Of a DNA stretch of 34,429 bases, positions 14,756 to 22,863 are shown in pieces (positions within the stretch are counted from its first letter, which is position 1; every line of letters begins with the position of its first letter). The notes below the pieces were generated by a model, which did not search any database, was not told where the DNA came from, and worked only from the letters and a program-made list of their open reading frames with translations. The position numbers and the translations under genes are program-made. Source of the stretch: Treponema sp. (GTDB taxonomy: Bacteria; Spirochaetota; Spirochaetia; Treponematales; Treponemataceae); contig JAKSTJ010000026.1 in assembly GCA_024402635.1 (NCBI GenBank), positions 1 to 34,429 on the forward strand, given 5' to 3'.

Positions 14756-15712
14756 ATGATAGAAGTTTCCCACGTTTCCCGAAACTTTGGGACTTTCCGT
14801 GCGGTAAATGATGTTAGTTTTTCTATTCCAACCGGGCAGATTGTTGGTTTACTTGGACCAAATGGAGCTGGAAAAACAACAACAATGAGGATGATAACAG
14901 GTTTTCTTGCTCCTTCAGAAGGAAAAATTTTAATTGATGGAATTGATGTTGCAGAAAATCCTGTAGAAACTAAAAAGAAAATTGGATATATGCCAGAATC
15001 AGCTCCTCTTTATGGAGATATGATTGTTGCAGATTATCTTAAATACATTGCAGAAATTCATAATCAGAATCCAGAAGAAAAAATCCCGCTTTTATGTAAA
15101 GAATGTGGGCTTAAAGAAGTAATGAGCAAAAATATAAATGAACTTTCCAGAGGTAACCGTCAGAGAGTTGCTTTGGCTCATGCTTTAATGAATGATCCTG
15201 AAATCCTTATTCTTGATGAACCAACGTCTGGTCTTGATCCAAATCAAGTTGAAGATGTTAGAGCAATTATTCGGGAAATAGGAAAAACCCGTACAGTTAT
15301 TATTTCAACTCATATCCTTAGTGAAGTAGAAACAATGTGCAGCCACGTAATCATTATTTCAGGTGGAAAAGTTGTTGCTGATAATCCAACTGAAGAATTA
15401 CGGGAACGTTTTGGAAATGACAATTCAATTCTTATTACAATAGATAAAAAGGATGAAGAAAAATTATCTTCGGCTGTAAAGGAAATTAAATCTGTTGATT
15501 CTGTAAAGGTTTTATCATCAGAAAATCAGGGAGATTCAAATTTAATAACTGCAGTAATTTCTGTAAAAGGTTCGGAAGAAATTCGTCCTGAAATTGCAAA
15601 AAAAATTATTGAAAAGGGTATTAATCTTTACGGAATGTCAGTTCAGAAAAACAGTCTTGAAGATGTATTCCATGCTCTTACAACAGAAAAATCAGAGGTA
15701 AAAAATGACTAA
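14756..15712 (+). CDS. ABC transporter ATP-binding protein (GldA-like)
   Basis: A 318-residue ATPase of the ABC-2 export type. Walker A is GPNGAGKTT (about residues 34-42), the signature is LSRGNRQR (Arg replacing the first Gly of LSGGQ, common in this subgroup), Walker B is ILILDEPTSGLDP and the switch region is IISTHILSEVE. A C-terminal extension of about 90 residues follows the ATPase core (KVVADNPTEELRERFG onward), typical of GldA/CcmA-like proteins. It heads a five-gene run: permease, GldG-like, DUF4340-like, pth. TCGGAGGCAATCGT is its ribosome site. The stop overlaps the permease start by eight bases. The cargo or process served is unknown. Confidence 0.88.
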   Translation: MIEVSHVSRNFGTFRAVNDVSFSIPTGQIVGLLGPNGAGKTTTMRMITGFLAPSEGKILIDGIDVAENPVETKKKIGYMPESAPLYGDMIVADYLKYIAEIHNQNPEEKIPLLCKECGLKEVMSKNINELSRGNRQRVALAHALMNDPEILILDEPTSGLDPNQVEDVRAIIREIGKTRTVIISTHILSEVETMCSHVIIISGGKVVADNPTEELRERFGNDNSILITIDKKDEEKLSSAVKEIKSVDSVKVLSSENQGDSNLITAVISVKGSEEIRPEIAKKIIEKGINLYGMSVQKNSLEDVFHALTTEKSEVKND

Positions 15713-16442
15713 TACTTCTAAAACTACCAAAAAAAATCATCCTTCTTTCATCATTATGAAAAGGGAATTAAAATCTTATTTTTCAGGTCCAATTCCTTAT
15801 ATTGTAACTGGATTGTTTCTTATAATCGCAGGAATTATGTTCTTTTCTACTTTTTTCTTTCAGGATAGAGCAGAATTAAGAAACTATTTTACAATGCTTC
15901 CACTTCTTCTTGCATTTTTTATTCCAGCAATTACAATGCGACTTTTCTCGGAAGAAAAACGCAGCGGTTCTTTTGAAACTTTAATGACTTTACCAGTAAC
16001 AGAGTTAAATGTTGTTTTAGGAAAATATCTTGCTTCATTTATTGGCACTTTAATTATGATTGCACCAACATTATTTTATGTAATTGCAGTTTTTATTTGT
16101 GGTTCTCCTGATATTGGACCAATAATCGGAGGATTTCTCGGAGCAATTTTCCTTAGTGCAAGTTATACATCAATAGGACTCTTTGCTTCTTCGGTTACTA
16201 AAAATCAGATTATTGCTTTCTTTATAGGATTCATTATTTGTATTGTTCTTACAATGTTAAGCAGTTTCCTGTTTTTGTTGCCTGGTCCTTTAGTAAATTT
16301 CTTCTCTTATCTTTGTGCAGATATTCATTTTGAATCTATTTCCAAAGGTATTATTGATACAAGAGATATTATTTACTTTGTTTCAGTTACAGCTTTCTTT
16401 CTGGTATTGACTGTAAAAACTCAGAAAAAGGCAAGAAAGTAA
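15705..16442 (+). CDS. ABC-2 type permease (GldF-like)
   Basis: A 245-residue membrane protein with six hydrophobic segments. FIIMKRELKSYFSGPIPYIV at the N-terminus, then MRLFSEEKRSGSFETLMTLPV between segments 2 and 3, and LGKYLASFIGTL are typical of ABC-2 permeases of the gliding-motility GldF type. It partners the ATPase encoded immediately upstream, whose stop overlaps its start, so the two are translationally coupled. The GldG-like gene follows after 15 bp with AAAGGGAGG as ribosome site. In non-gliding bacteria this trio is common and its substrate is undetermined. Confidence 0.87.
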   Translation: MTNTSKTTKKNHPSFIIMKRELKSYFSGPIPYIVTGLFLIIAGIMFFSTFFFQDRAELRNYFTMLPLLLAFFIPAITMRLFSEEKRSGSFETLMTLPVTELNVVLGKYLASFIGTLIMIAPTLFYVIAVFICGSPDIGPIIGGFLGAIFLSASYTSIGLFASSVTKNQIIAFFIGFIICIVLTMLSSFLFLLPGPLVNFFSYLCADIHFESISKGIIDTRDIIYFVSVTAFFLVLTVKTQKKARK

Positions 16443-16457
16443 AAAGGGAGGTGCAGT

Positions 16458-18563
16458 ATGAAAAAAATTATTAACTGGTTTAAAAGTTCATCCAGCGACT
16501 TTGTTTTGTTTTTAATTCTGCTGGTTTTAGTAAATATTGCTGGTTTTAATGCATTTAAGCGTTTCGATTTAACTGAACCAAAATCTTATTCTTTATCACA
16601 GGCAAGCCGTAATCTTGTAAAAAACCTTGAAGAACCACTTTCAGTTCGAGTTTTTTTTGACAAGAATCTTCCTGCTCCATATAACAGTGTTGCTCAGTAT
16701 GTAGAAGATTTTCTTAATGAATATAAATCTGCTGCCAACAACAATTTTACTGTTACATCAATGGATATGAACAAGGAAGAAAATATTGAATTAGCTTCAG
16801 ATTTCAACCTTAGACAGATTCAGATTCAGGAATTTAAAGATAATGAAGTTGGTTTTAAACAGGTTTACATGGGACTTGTTATTGCTTACGGTGATCTTGT
16901 AGAAAAAATTGATCCTATTACAACTGCCGATGGTTTTGAGTATTCCTTTACATCAACAATTTCAAAAATGATGAATACTTCTGATTCTTTATCTGTTCTT
17001 AAAGGTGATGATAAAATTTCTATCCGTGTAATTGTAACTGATTCTTTAAGAAAACTTGGTATTCAGGGTTGTGAACAGATTGAAACTGTTGTAAGTCAGG
17101 CTTTTGCAAATATTAATAAACAGAAACAGGACAAACTTAAACTTGAAATTGTTCGTCCAAATCCAATAGAAGCACAGCAGCTTATTGAAAAATATGGGGT
17201 TCAGGGAATTTATTACGAAACTGAAGATGGAAACTCAGAAATTGGCGCATTTGGTGTTGTAGTTGAATATGGAGATAATTTTAAGGTTCTTCCAGTTTTA
17301 GTTCAGCAGTCATTCTTTGGATATGCAGTTTCTGGTTATGATGTTCTTGAAGATTCAATTAACGAAAGCATTCAAAGTTTAATGTCTAAATCTACTCCTG
17401 TTGGTTATATTACTGGAAATGGTGAAATCAATATTGATGATGAACGAAGCGGTAAAACATTTGGTTCTATGCTTTCTTCAATGTATGAACTTCAGCAGTT
17501 AAATCTTATTACTCAGGATATTCCTTCTAATATTAATTCAATTATTATTAATGGTCCAAAATATGAATTCTCAGAAATTGAACTTTATAGAATTGACCAG
17601 TTTATAATGCGTGGTGGAAATGTAATGATATTTATTGATGGTCTTATTGAAAATTCAGATCGTCAGAGTTATTACCAGGGTGGACCGGACAGACTCGAAA
17701 ATCCAAGTGATCTTGATAAGTTACTGGAAAGCTATGGTATAAAACGAGAAATGAATATTGTTATGGATACAAATTGTTTTGAAAACGTTACCCAGCAGTA
17801 CGGAAAAATCAACATGTACTGGGCACCAATGCTTCAGAAAGAACAGCTTCAGCCAAAACATCCAGTTACTAATAATCTTGGTTATGTTCTTTTCGTAAAC
17901 GCAGGTTCTTTAGATGTTGAATCTGCAATTAATAATCCAGATGTAAATGTAACAGTGCTTGCAAAATCTTCTGAAAATTCCTGGACAGAGGGTAGTGATG
18001 TTGTAATTCATCCTTTAACTGTAAATCCTCCTGCAGATACAAGCCTGATGAAATCTGAAAATCTTGCAGTTCTTCTTGAAGGAAAATTCAAGAGTGCTTT
18101 TGATAAGGCACCAGTATTTGATATCCCTGGAGTTGAAAAAACAGAAGTTAAATTCGAAGCAAAAAATCATATTTCGGAAAGCAGACTTCCTGGAAAAATC
18201 TTTGTAGCCGGAACCTCTGAAATCACAACATACAGTGTACTTGGTTCTGCTGTAGATCCAATTGGAAATCCTGTTCAGGTAATGGAAGCAAATCTTGTAG
18301 ATTACATGAATGGAAATGAAGATTTGTGTATCATGCGTTCAAAAGGTCTTTCTGTAAATACTATAACAATTAAAAATCAGGTATTTGCAAAAATCATTCA
18401 GTATTTCAACGAATTTGGTTTAACTGTTCTTGTTGCATTAGCAGGTCTTTTAGTATGGCGATTAAGAAGCAGAAGAAAAGCCCGCATTAATTCTTTGTAT
18501 AATCCAGATGATCAGAGAACTATTGAAAAGAAATCAAAAAAATCTGAAAAAAAAGGAGAATAG
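16458..18563 (+). CDS. GldG-like ABC-auxiliary protein
   Basis: A 701-residue protein with one N-terminal membrane segment (about 16-31), a large extracytoplasmic part and one C-terminal membrane segment (about 655-671) followed by a basic tail. FDLTEPKSYSLSQASRNLVKNLEEPLSVRVFFDKNLPAPYNSV, just after the first membrane segment, is the hallmark of the ABC_transp_aux/GldG family. VGYITGNGEINIDDE and IIINGPKYEFSEIELYRIDQFIMRGGNVMIFID are the central conserved parts. In gliding Bacteroidetes GldG works with GldA and GldF; in spirochaetes the role is unknown but the gene order is the same. It is followed after 3 bp by the DUF4340-like gene. Confidence 0.87.
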   Translation: MKKIINWFKSSSSDFVLFLILLVLVNIAGFNAFKRFDLTEPKSYSLSQASRNLVKNLEEPLSVRVFFDKNLPAPYNSVAQYVEDFLNEYKSAANNNFTVTSMDMNKEENIELASDFNLRQIQIQEFKDNEVGFKQVYMGLVIAYGDLVEKIDPITTADGFEYSFTSTISKMMNTSDSLSVLKGDDKISIRVIVTDSLRKLGIQGCEQIETVVSQAFANINKQKQDKLKLEIVRPNPIEAQQLIEKYGVQGIYYETEDGNSEIGAFGVVVEYGDNFKVLPVLVQQSFFGYAVSGYDVLEDSINESIQSLMSKSTPVGYITGNGEINIDDERSGKTFGSMLSSMYELQQLNLITQDIPSNINSIIINGPKYEFSEIELYRIDQFIMRGGNVMIFIDGLIENSDRQSYYQGGPDRLENPSDLDKLLESYGIKREMNIVMDTNCFENVTQQYGKINMYWAPMLQKEQLQPKHPVTNNLGYVLFVNAGSLDVESAINNPDVNVTVLAKSSENSWTEGSDVVIHPLTVNPPADTSLMKSENLAVLLEGKFKSAFDKAPVFDIPGVEKTEVKFEAKNHISESRLPGKIFVAGTSEITTYSVLGSAVDPIGNPVQVMEANLVDYMNGNEDLCIMRSKGLSVNTITIKNQVFAKIIQYFNEFGLTVLVALAGLLVWRLRSRRKARINSLYNPDDQRTIEKKSKKSEKKGE

Positions 18564-18566
18564 TAT

Positions 18567-19487
18567 ATGACTAAACGAAAGATTTTTTTAATTGCCGCTG
18601 ATGTTATTCTTTTATGTGTATGTATTTTTCAATGGGTTTTAGGTTCAAGAAATAATATTAAAAATTTTGTTTTGTCAGAAACTCCAGATGAAATTATTAT
18701 CACAAATCCAGAAGAAACTATTTCTATTGTTCAGTCTGGTGATGAATGGTTTGTTGGTGAGTTAAAATATCCTGCAAGTAAAAGTGTAGTTGATTCTTTA
18801 ATTTCAGGTTTGTCTTCAATAAAAGCTTTGGATAAAGTTGGAGACGCTTCTAAAGAATCAGCACTTGTAAAATATGATCTGGATGCTGAAAAAAGAATCT
18901 GTGTAGAAGCAAAGAAAAATGGAACTATAATAAGAACCCTTTATCTTGGAAAAGAAGCAGCTGCCGGATCTCAGTGTTATGCTACAATTGACCAGGGTAA
19001 AAATATTTACATTCTTTCTGGAAATGCCCGTCTTACTTTTGATAAAACAATTGCAAGAATCAGAAGTAATGGAGTTATTGATTTAGATAAATCTTTAATT
19101 ACTTCTGTAACTCTGGCTCCTGTTGATGGTGATTCCTGGACTCTTTCAAGAACTAACAATGGTACAGATTTTACTTATGCAATTTCTGGTGCTGATGTTG
19201 AACTTGATACTCAAAAAGCTGCCGATTTTATTGAAAGTTTCTGTGCATTAACAACAAATAACTGGTATGGTGAAAAAACAGATTTAGGTGGACAGAAAAA
19301 AGTTGATGTAACAATTATCTGTGACGGAAAAACTGTTACTCTTGAAGTTTATGAAATTCCTGGAACTGAAGAATCTCAGAATTTACCATTGTATTATGGA
19401 AATTCCAGCGAAACTCCATATACTTTCAATATTGGAAATTATTCTGCTGCCAGATACCTTTCTAAACCAGAAGAGATTGCAAAATGA
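18567..19487 (+). CDS. DUF4340-like membrane-anchored protein
   Basis: A 306-residue protein with one N-terminal membrane segment (IFLIAADVILLCVCIFQWVL) and a beta-rich extracytoplasmic part of two similar halves, each with a segment of the type W-F-V-G...YPASKSVVDSLISGLSSIKAL or DVELDTQKAADFIESFCALTTNNW. This fits the DUF4340 family that commonly follows GldG-like genes and acts in the same complex. AAAGGAGAATAGTAT serves as the ribosome site. Its stop overlaps the pth start (ATGA), which couples the translation of the two. Function unknown. Confidence 0.8.
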   Translation: MTKRKIFLIAADVILLCVCIFQWVLGSRNNIKNFVLSETPDEIIITNPEETISIVQSGDEWFVGELKYPASKSVVDSLISGLSSIKALDKVGDASKESALVKYDLDAEKRICVEAKKNGTIIRTLYLGKEAAAGSQCYATIDQGKNIYILSGNARLTFDKTIARIRSNGVIDLDKSLITSVTLAPVDGDSWTLSRTNNGTDFTYAISGADVELDTQKAADFIESFCALTTNNWYGEKTDLGGQKKVDVTIICDGKTVTLEVYEIPGTEESQNLPLYYGNSSETPYTFNIGNYSAARYLSKPEEIAK

Positions 19488-20134
19488 TTCAATTAGTAGC
19501 ATTTTTAGGAAATTATGGTAAAGATTACGAAAAAACTCGTCATAATGTGGCCTGGTATTTTGAAGATTCTTTACCATTTGCCAATAAATTAAGCTGGCAA
19601 AAAAAATTTAAAGGACAATTTGCTTCATGTACTCCACAGGAATTGGCTCAGTGGGCTTGTGATGAAAAAATCTGTTCAAAAAAAGACGGTTCTCCGGTAA
19701 TTGTTCCAGAAGAAGCTCCTTCTCATATTTATTTTTTAAAACCAGAAACTTATATGAATCTTTCAGGAGAAGCAATTATTGAAGTTGTTAATTTTTATAA
19801 ATTAAAACCTGAAAACGTTCTTGTAATTCATGATGAACTGGAACTGGCACCTGGTTTTGTAAGTTTCAAATGGTCTGGAGGATTAGGAGGTCATAATGGT
19901 TTGCGTTCAACAAAAGCTGTTTTAAATACTCCTGATTTCTGGCGAATTCGTTTTGGAATTGGCCGTCCGGATCACAGTGATATTGCAGGTTACGTACTAA
20001 GCCGGTTTACTGCAGAAGAACAGGCAATTCTTATGAATGTTTTTTCACAGTCAAATCTTCTTTTGGTTAAGGCTCTTCTTTCTTCTGATCCAATGAAATT
20101 AATTCAAAGCTGGGGAAAAAAGAATTTAATTTAA
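19484..20134 (+). CDS. pth: Peptidyl-tRNA hydrolase
   Basis: A 216-residue enzyme that releases peptides from peptidyl-tRNA dropped by the ribosome. The family block LGNxGxxYxxTRHN is present as LGNYGKDYEKTRHN with the catalytic His20 (the usual Pro is Tyr11). FLKPETYMNLSGEAI, VIHDELELAPG with the catalytic-dyad Asp, and GGLGGHNGLRS complete the signature. An insertion of about 30 residues (CTPQELAQWACDEKICSKKD) precedes the FLKPxTYMN block and makes it longer than the usual about 190. The ATG overlaps the preceding stop as ATGA; only a weak AGAAGAG-type ribosome site is seen, so expression probably depends on coupling to the upstream gene. Confidence 0.95.
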   Translation: MIQLVAFLGNYGKDYEKTRHNVAWYFEDSLPFANKLSWQKKFKGQFASCTPQELAQWACDEKICSKKDGSPVIVPEEAPSHIYFLKPETYMNLSGEAIIEVVNFYKLKPENVLVIHDELELAPGFVSFKWSGGLGGHNGLRSTKAVLNTPDFWRIRFGIGRPDHSDIAGYVLSRFTAEEQAILMNVFSQSNLLLVKALLSSDPMKLIQSWGKKNLI

Positions 20135-20158
20135 AGAAAATAATAATCAATTTTATAT

Positions 20159-20187
20159 TTGTTTTTTGGAAATTCCGGTTGTATAAT
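20159..20187 (+). promoter_or_regulatory. Promoter of hpf
   Basis: TTGTTT (20159-20164), 17 bp, consensus TATAAT (20182-20187). The leader of about 94 bases contains a short hairpin TCACC-TTTTT-GGTGA (20214-20228) and an AGGAG ribosome site. Confidence 0.6.
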
Positions 20188-20287
20188 ATATATAGATGAT
20201 TAATTCATCGGCTTCACCTTTTTGGTGAGAAAATTTTTACAACTGGGGTTTTTGCTTACGTAAAATACTTCAGACAAGGAGATTATT

Positions 20288-20575
20288 ATGACACCTTCTA
20301 TTACTGCAGTTGGATTCAACTTAACTGAGGCAAATTCAGATTTATTAAATAAAAAACTTGAGAGAATTTCATATGCAAATGATTTAATCGTTGATTTACT
20401 TGTTCACGTTAAATATTCAAAAAACTTTGCTGTTGAAGCTACTGTAAACTTCAAATGGGGCGCACAGGCTCATGTTTCTGCAGAAGATGATGATTATGCA
20501 GTTGCAGTTAATAAAATGATTGATACTTTGGATAACAAAGTTAAAAAGGAAAAAGATAAGTATCAGCAGAGATAA
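20288..20575 (+). CDS. hpf: Ribosome hibernation promoting factor, short form
   Basis: A 95-residue protein of the HPF/RaiA (YfiA) family, which binds the small ribosomal subunit in slow growth. ITAVGFNLTEANSDLLNKKLERI, the HVKYSKNFAVEATVNFKWGAQAHVSAEDDDYAVAVNKMIDTLDNKVKKEKDK part and the lysine-rich C-terminal helix fit the family (beta-alpha-beta-beta-beta-alpha). It is of the short type: no C-terminal dimerisation domain is present. ACAAGGAGATT precedes the ATG. It has its own promoter, and a terminator follows, so it forms a single-gene unit. Confidence 0.9.
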   Translation: MTPSITAVGFNLTEANSDLLNKKLERISYANDLIVDLLVHVKYSKNFAVEATVNFKWGAQAHVSAEDDDYAVAVNKMIDTLDNKVKKEKDKYQQR

Positions 20576-20593
20576 TTCTGTTCTGAATTAAAT

Positions 20594-20645
20594 AAAGGCT
20601 GTTCTGGAAAGTGATTTTTTTCATTTTTTCAGACAGCCTTTTTTA
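20594..20645 (+). terminator. Terminator of hpf
   Basis: AAAGGCTGTTCTG (20594-20606) pairs with CAGACAGCCTTT (20630-20641) with one bulged T; a T-run follows. The loop is long and T-rich. Confidence 0.8.
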
Positions 20646-20671
20646 TTAAGATGTTACTTCAAAATCTGTTA

Positions 20672-20700
20672 TTGATAAAATACACTATTATGTGTATAGT
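20672..20700 (+). promoter_or_regulatory. Promoter of hprK, next to its start codon
   Basis: TTGATA (20672-20677) and TATAGT (20695-20700) are exactly 17 bp apart. The ATG begins at 20709, so transcription should start at or within two bases of it. No ribosome site exists. Confidence 0.65.
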
Positions 20701-20708
20701 AAAGTCGT

Positions 20709-21698
20709 ATGGCTGTAAAAAAATTTACTGTTCTTGATCTGCTAAATTTAAATCTTTCTGGGCATGATACTCTGGATATGAAGTGTATAGCCGGTAGACG
20801 AGGTTTACCAAGGGCTATTACTATTGCAGAGATTAATCGACCAGGCTTAGCTCTTTGTGGTTTCTACGAAGGTTTTGCAAATAATCGTGTTCAGCTTTTT
20901 GGTCGTGGAGAAACAGCCTATTTAAACAAACTTATTAATGAAAATCAAACAGATACATTAATCATTTTTTTTGAAAACAATATTCCTTGCTGTGTTTTTA
21001 CTTATGGACTTGAACCTCCAGCTCAGTTTCTGGAATTAGCAGAAAAATATAGTTGCCCGGTTTTACAGACAACCCATCCTTCAACAGAATTTTCAAACAG
21101 AATTATTCGTGTATTCTCAAATATTTTTGCTCCCAAACAAACTGTTCACGGCGTTTTAGTAGAAGTTTACGGTATTGGAATTTTACTTACAGGTCACTCT
21201 GGAGTTGGAAAAAGTGAAACAGCCCTGGAACTGGTTGAACGTGGACATCGTCTTGTTGCTGATGATATTATTGAAATACGTTGTGTAAACGGAAATACTT
21301 TACTTGGTCGTGGTGCCAATTCAACAATCAGTCACCATATGGAAATCAGAGGTTTAGGAATTATTAATATTTCTCAATTGTACGGAGTAGGTGCAATCCG
21401 TAACCAGAAAGAGGTTCAGCTTGTTGTACAATTGGAAGACTGGGATTCTGGAAAAGCTTACGACAGACTTGGTACCGAACAGAAATACAGTGAAATTCTT
21501 GGAGTAAAAGTTCCAAAAATTGAAATTCCTGTAAAACCTGGCCGTAACCTCCCAATTATTCTTGAAGCAGCATCAATGAATGAACGCTTAAAAGATATGG
21601 GTTATAACTCTGCAAAAGATTTTAACCAGAATGTATTAAAATGGATTGAAACAGGAAATGCCAAAGCTGCCTATTACAGCAATGACGATTCCTACTAA
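20709..21698 (+). CDS. hprK: HPr kinase/phosphorylase
   Basis: A 329-residue bifunctional enzyme that phosphorylates and dephosphorylates Ser46 of HPr. An N-terminal domain (FTVLDLLNLNLSGHDTL; GRRGLPRAITIAEINRPGLALCGF) is followed by the kinase domain with the P-loop GHSGVGKSE starting at residue 162, LVADDIIEIR, and the HprK signature HHMEIRGLGIINI. VKPGRNLPIILEAASMNERLKDMGYNSA is the conserved C-terminal region. It is in front of ptsH (gap 38 bp), consistent with a regulatory HPr system. In spirochaetes HprK is known although complete sugar PTS are scarce. The gene appears leaderless: TTGATA-17-TATAGT stands directly before the ATG. Confidence 0.95.
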   Translation: MAVKKFTVLDLLNLNLSGHDTLDMKCIAGRRGLPRAITIAEINRPGLALCGFYEGFANNRVQLFGRGETAYLNKLINENQTDTLIIFFENNIPCCVFTYGLEPPAQFLELAEKYSCPVLQTTHPSTEFSNRIIRVFSNIFAPKQTVHGVLVEVYGIGILLTGHSGVGKSETALELVERGHRLVADDIIEIRCVNGNTLLGRGANSTISHHMEIRGLGIINISQLYGVGAIRNQKEVQLVVQLEDWDSGKAYDRLGTEQKYSEILGVKVPKIEIPVKPGRNLPIILEAASMNERLKDMGYNSAKDFNQNVLKWIETGNAKAAYYSNDDSY

Positions 21699-21736
21699 AA
21701 AAATAAACTTGTAAAAAATTTAAAAAGGAAATATTT

Positions 21737-22003
21737 ATGGTAGAAAAAATTTTAACAGTACAGAACAGAGCCGGAATTCACGCTCGTCCAGCCGCAATCA
21801 TTGCCCAAACAGCCAATCGTTTTGAAAGTGAAGTAATCTTGCAAAAAGACGATGCCACAGTTAATGCCAAATCAATTATGGGTGTAATTGCCATGGGTGC
21901 CGGTTACAATACCACAATGACTCTCCAGGTAACCGGTCCCGATGAATCAGAAGCCGCTTCCGTTATAGAAGAATTGTTCAATAGTAAGTTCGAGGAAGAG
22001 TAA
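21737..22003 (+). CDS. ptsH: Phosphocarrier protein HPr
   Basis: An 88-residue protein. His15 in NRAGIHARPAA is the phosphorylation site for EI, and Ser46 in AKSIMGVIAMGAG is the HprK target; both sites are intact. AAAAAGGAAATATTT is the ribosome site. It follows hprK, probably on the same transcript. Downstream is the 80-bp tandem repeat with terminator-like hairpins. No EI gene is in the window. An EIIC-like protein is encoded at 13231-14295. Confidence 0.96.
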   Translation: MVEKILTVQNRAGIHARPAAIIAQTANRFESEVILQKDDATVNAKSIMGVIAMGAGYNTTMTLQVTGPDESEAASVIEELFNSKFEEE

Positions 22004-22010
22004 TTAAAAA

Positions 22011-22215
22011 GCGAGCAGTGGCGCAGCTTTTTAATTACGTGTAAAAAGGAAAAAATGCGGAGCATTTTTGACAAACAGAAATAAAAAAAAGCGAGCAGTG
22101 GCGCAGCTTTTTAATTACGTGTAAAAAGGAAAAAATGCGGAGCATTTTTGACAAACAGAAATAAAAAAAAGCGAGCAGTGGCGCAGCTTTTTAATTACGT
22201 GTAAAAAGGAAAAAA
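22011..22215 (+). repeat. Exact 80-bp tandem repeats carrying paired terminator-like hairpins
   Basis: 22011-22090 and 22091-22170 are identical over 80 bases; a third copy, 22171-22215, matches for 45 bases and then changes into the lexA leader. Each unit, with flanking A-run, contains AAAAAGC...GCTTTTT and AAAAATGC-GGA-GCATTTTT, both hairpins with T-runs. Each complete unit also has AAAAAGGAAAAA followed by a nine-codon frame MRSIFDKQK and TAA (22055-22084; 22135-22164). This fills the gap between ptsH and lexA. Confidence 0.95.
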
Positions 22216-22223
22216 GCTGACAG

Positions 22224-22234
22224 GGACATAGTCC
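22224..22234. promoter_or_regulatory. Short inverted repeat before the lexA ribosome site
   Basis: GGACATAGTCC: 4-bp arms around ATA, directly before AGAGGA and the lexA ATG. It is a possible LexA self-operator, but short, and not of the GAAC-N4-GTTC type. Confidence 0.3.
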
Positions 22235-22245
22235 AGAGGAATTTT

Positions 22246-22857
22246 ATGAAACAGATTACAGACAGACAGAAAGAAGTATTAACATTTATTTCTAACTTCA
22301 CTGAGGATAATTCATTTCCTCCAACAGTTCGTGAAATCAGTGACCATTTTGGTATTTCTCTCCGTGCAGTTCAGGATCACATTACTGCATTACAGAAAAA
22401 AGGATTTTTATCCCAGTGTCAGAAACGTTCCCGTTCTTTCAAAGTATTGTCAGATCTTCGTGAAAAGGAACCAAAACTTTTTGTAGGTAAAGTTCCTCTT
22501 CTTGGAACCGTTGCTGCAGGAAAACCTTTACTTTCCGAAGAAAATCTTGATGGTTATGTAAATCTTACAGAACCTTTTGTTAAACCAGGAAAAAGTTATT
22601 TTGCATTAAGAGTAAGAGGCTTAAGTATGGTAAATGCTGGAATTCTTGATGGAGATCTGGCAGTTATTGAACAGGCAAATTCAGCAGTAGATGGACAGAT
22701 TATTGTTGCCGTTATTGATGATGCAATTACTCTTAAAAGATACTATAAAGAAGCTACCAGAGTTCGTTTACAGCCTGAGAATCCTGATTTTAAGGCAATT
22801 TATTGTCAGGATGTAAGAATTGTGGGAATTTTATCAAATATTGTGAGAACATACTAA
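22246..22857 (+). CDS. lexA: LexA repressor
   Basis: A 203-residue SOS repressor. An N-terminal winged helix-turn-helix (residues 1-65, TVREISDHFGISLRAVQDHITALQKKGF) is followed by the S24 peptidase domain: the self-cleavage site Ala91-Gly92 in GTVAAGKPLL, catalytic Ser127 in VRGLSMVNAGI and Lys164 in ITLKRYYKE. The residue before Ser is Leu instead of the usual Asp (GDSM), which is unusual. CAGAGGAATTTT is the ribosome site. holA follows after 6 bp. The gene lies directly after the 80-bp repeats, whose third copy runs into its leader; no clear sigma-70 promoter was found, so transcription may come through the repeats. Confidence 0.93.
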   Translation: MKQITDRQKEVLTFISNFTEDNSFPPTVREISDHFGISLRAVQDHITALQKKGFLSQCQKRSRSFKVLSDLREKEPKLFVGKVPLLGTVAAGKPLLSEENLDGYVNLTEPFVKPGKSYFALRVRGLSMVNAGILDGDLAVIEQANSAVDGQIIVAVIDDAITLKRYYKEATRVRLQPENPDFKAIYCQDVRIVGILSNIVRTY

Positions 22858-22863
22858 AATCCC

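Noticed and set aside
22011..22215. CRISPR array
   Set aside because: The repeats are contiguous 80-bp units without unique spacers and no cas genes are nearby.
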